Assembly: GCF_002091715.1 (NCBI RefSeq)
Contig: NZ_BDAG01000034.1
Coordinates: 1 to 64,000 of the forward strand
DNA: 64,000 nucleotides
From: Pseudomonas migulae NBRC 103157
GTDB lineage: Bacteria; Pseudomonadota; Gammaproteobacteria; Pseudomonadales; Pseudomonadaceae
Direction of reading: 5' to 3'
In this document: in pieces, positions 63,129-64,000 of the stretch
Layout: the number at the start of each line of letters is the position of its first letter
Numbering within the stretch: the first letter of the stretch is position 1
Translations under genes and position numbers: made by a program
The notes under the pieces: generated by a model
Seen by the model: only the letters and a program-made list of their open reading frames with translations
What the model was told of the DNA's origin: nothing
Database searches by the model: none

Positions 63129-64000
63129 TTACGATTCGGTGTGGCCGCTGATGCGCTGGCCCCAGGCCTTGGCGGTGGCGCAAAGTTGTTCTTCATCCAG
63201 ACGCGTCAGGCGACGGTCGTCGAGCAGTTGCTTGCCACCCACCCAAAGGTGTTTCACGCAGTCGCGGCCGGTGGCATATATAAGCTGCGAAACCGGGTCA
63301 TAGACTGGTTGCTGCGCCAGGCCGGAAAGGTCGAACGCGACCATGTCCGCGGCTTTGCCGATTTCCAGCGAGCCAACCTCCGCTTCGATCCCCAGCGCAC
63401 GGGCACCGTTGAGCGTGGCCATGCGCAGGGCGCGATGAGCGTCCAGCGCGGTGGCCGAGCCGGCGACGGCTTTGGCGAGCAATGCGGCGGTGCGGGTTTC
63501 GCCGAGCAGGTCGAGGTCATTGTTGCTGGCCGCGCCGTCGGTGCCGATAGCCACGTTGACGCCCGCCTGCCACAAACGCTCCACCGGGCAGAAACCGCTG
63601 GCCAGCTTCAGGTTCGACTCCGGGCAATGAATCACATTGGTGTTGCTTTCTACCAGCATCACCAGGTCTTCATCGCTGATCTGAGTCATGTGAACTGCCT
63701 GGAAGCGCGGGCCCAACAGGCCCAGGCGTGCAAGTCGGGCCAGCGGGCGTTCACCGCGCTGCTCGACCGCCTGCTGCACTTCGAAGGCTGTTTCGTGGAC
63801 GTGCATATGAATCGACGCGTCCAGCTCTTCGGCGATCACCCGGATTTTCTCCAGGTTTTCGTCGCCCACGGTGTAAGGCGCATGGGGGCCGAAGGTGACT
63901 TTGATGCGCTCGTGGTGCTTGAGATCGTTGAACAGTTCGACGCCCTGACGAATGGCTTCGTCCGCCGTACTGGCGCCCGGGATCGGGAAATCGAGGATCG
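63129..64000 (-). CDS. mtaD: Amidohydrolase: 5'-methylthioadenosine / S-adenosylhomocysteine deaminase type (partial)
   Basis: A C-terminal part, 290 codons; the N-terminus lies beyond the window. Zn-dependent deaminase fold: HMHVHETAFEVQ has metal-binding His and Glu, TQISDED and IHCPESNLKLASG follow, and IGTDGAASNNDLD has the final Asp. Members in P. aeruginosa deaminate methylthioadenosine, and the place beside ubiG supports that. Substrate specificity is not certain. Confidence 0.85.
   Translation of the reverse strand, partial: ILDFPIPGASTADEAIRQGVELFNDLKHHERIKVTFGPHAPYTVGDENLEKIRVIAEELDASIHMHVHETAFEVQQAVEQRGERPLARLARLGLLGPRFQAVHMTQISDEDLVMLVESNTNVIHCPESNLKLASGFCPVERLWQAGVNVAIGTDGAASNNDLDLLGETRTAALLAKAVAGSATALDAHRALRMATLNGARALGIEAEVGSLEIGKAADMVAFDLSGLAQQPVYDPVSQLIYATGRDCVKHLWVGGKQLLDDRRLTRLDEEQLCATAKAWGQRISGHTES

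Overview
The window is a 64 kb stretch of high-GC gammaproteobacterial chromosome. Gene content and order, and a heavy load of GTGGGAGCGGGCTTGCTCGC-type REP sequences, point to a Pseudomonas of the fluorescens group. This is inferred from family knowledge; no database was searched. It is mostly core genome. No rRNA, tRNA, CRISPR array, prophage or insertion sequence is visible.

Layout. 1-1146 holds no gene: two inverted copies of a dispersed repeat flank a head-to-tail array of six 68-bp REP-containing units. 1147-14194 is the TCA-cycle block: gltA on the minus strand, divergent from sdhCDAB, sucAB, lpdG and sucCD. 14195-22285 holds brnQ, two small membrane proteins (DUF599 and MAPEG), a small lipoprotein, an overlapping pair of hotdog thioesterases, htpG, a pirin and an OsmC protein. 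22486-28406 holds a DUF3108 protein, purN and purM on the minus strand, then a DUF2066 lipid-envelope-type protein, an AI-2E/PerM-family permease and hda on the plus strand. 28620-30692 holds two NlpC/P60 lipoproteins and an O-methyltransferase. 30808-32773 holds a sorbosone-dehydrogenase-like lipoprotein and an unknown protein.

32942-42257 is the late cobalamin pathway. A cobalamin riboswitch precedes cobO-cobB-bluB-cbiB-cobD-cobQ, then a REPIN, then cobU-cobT-cobC-cobS. Nearly every junction is an ATGA or GTGA overlap. Together the genes adenylate the corrin, amidate its side chains, make and attach the aminopropanol arm and lower ligand, and assemble the nucleotide loop.

42447-64000 is mixed: a MarR/MFS/micropeptide unit sharing a palindromic operator, a glutathione peroxidase, a FadL-family porin, several small Pseudomonas-type unknowns, rmuC, a large transporter-PAS-kinase-receiver hybrid sensor, a TetR/MFS/cupin group, a TDT-family transporter, a transporter-acyltransferase fusion, a diguanylate cyclase, and the minus-strand set yciK-mupP-ubiG-mtaD, the last cut by the window end.

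No clearly new defence or biosynthetic system is present. The most informative oddities are REP sequence that has become coding sequence at the 3' end of cobB, the 68-bp REP array, a promoter that runs almost directly into a terminator ahead of the second NlpC/P60 gene, and a MarR operator laid over an apparently leaderless promoter with a 40-residue membrane peptide at the end of the unit.
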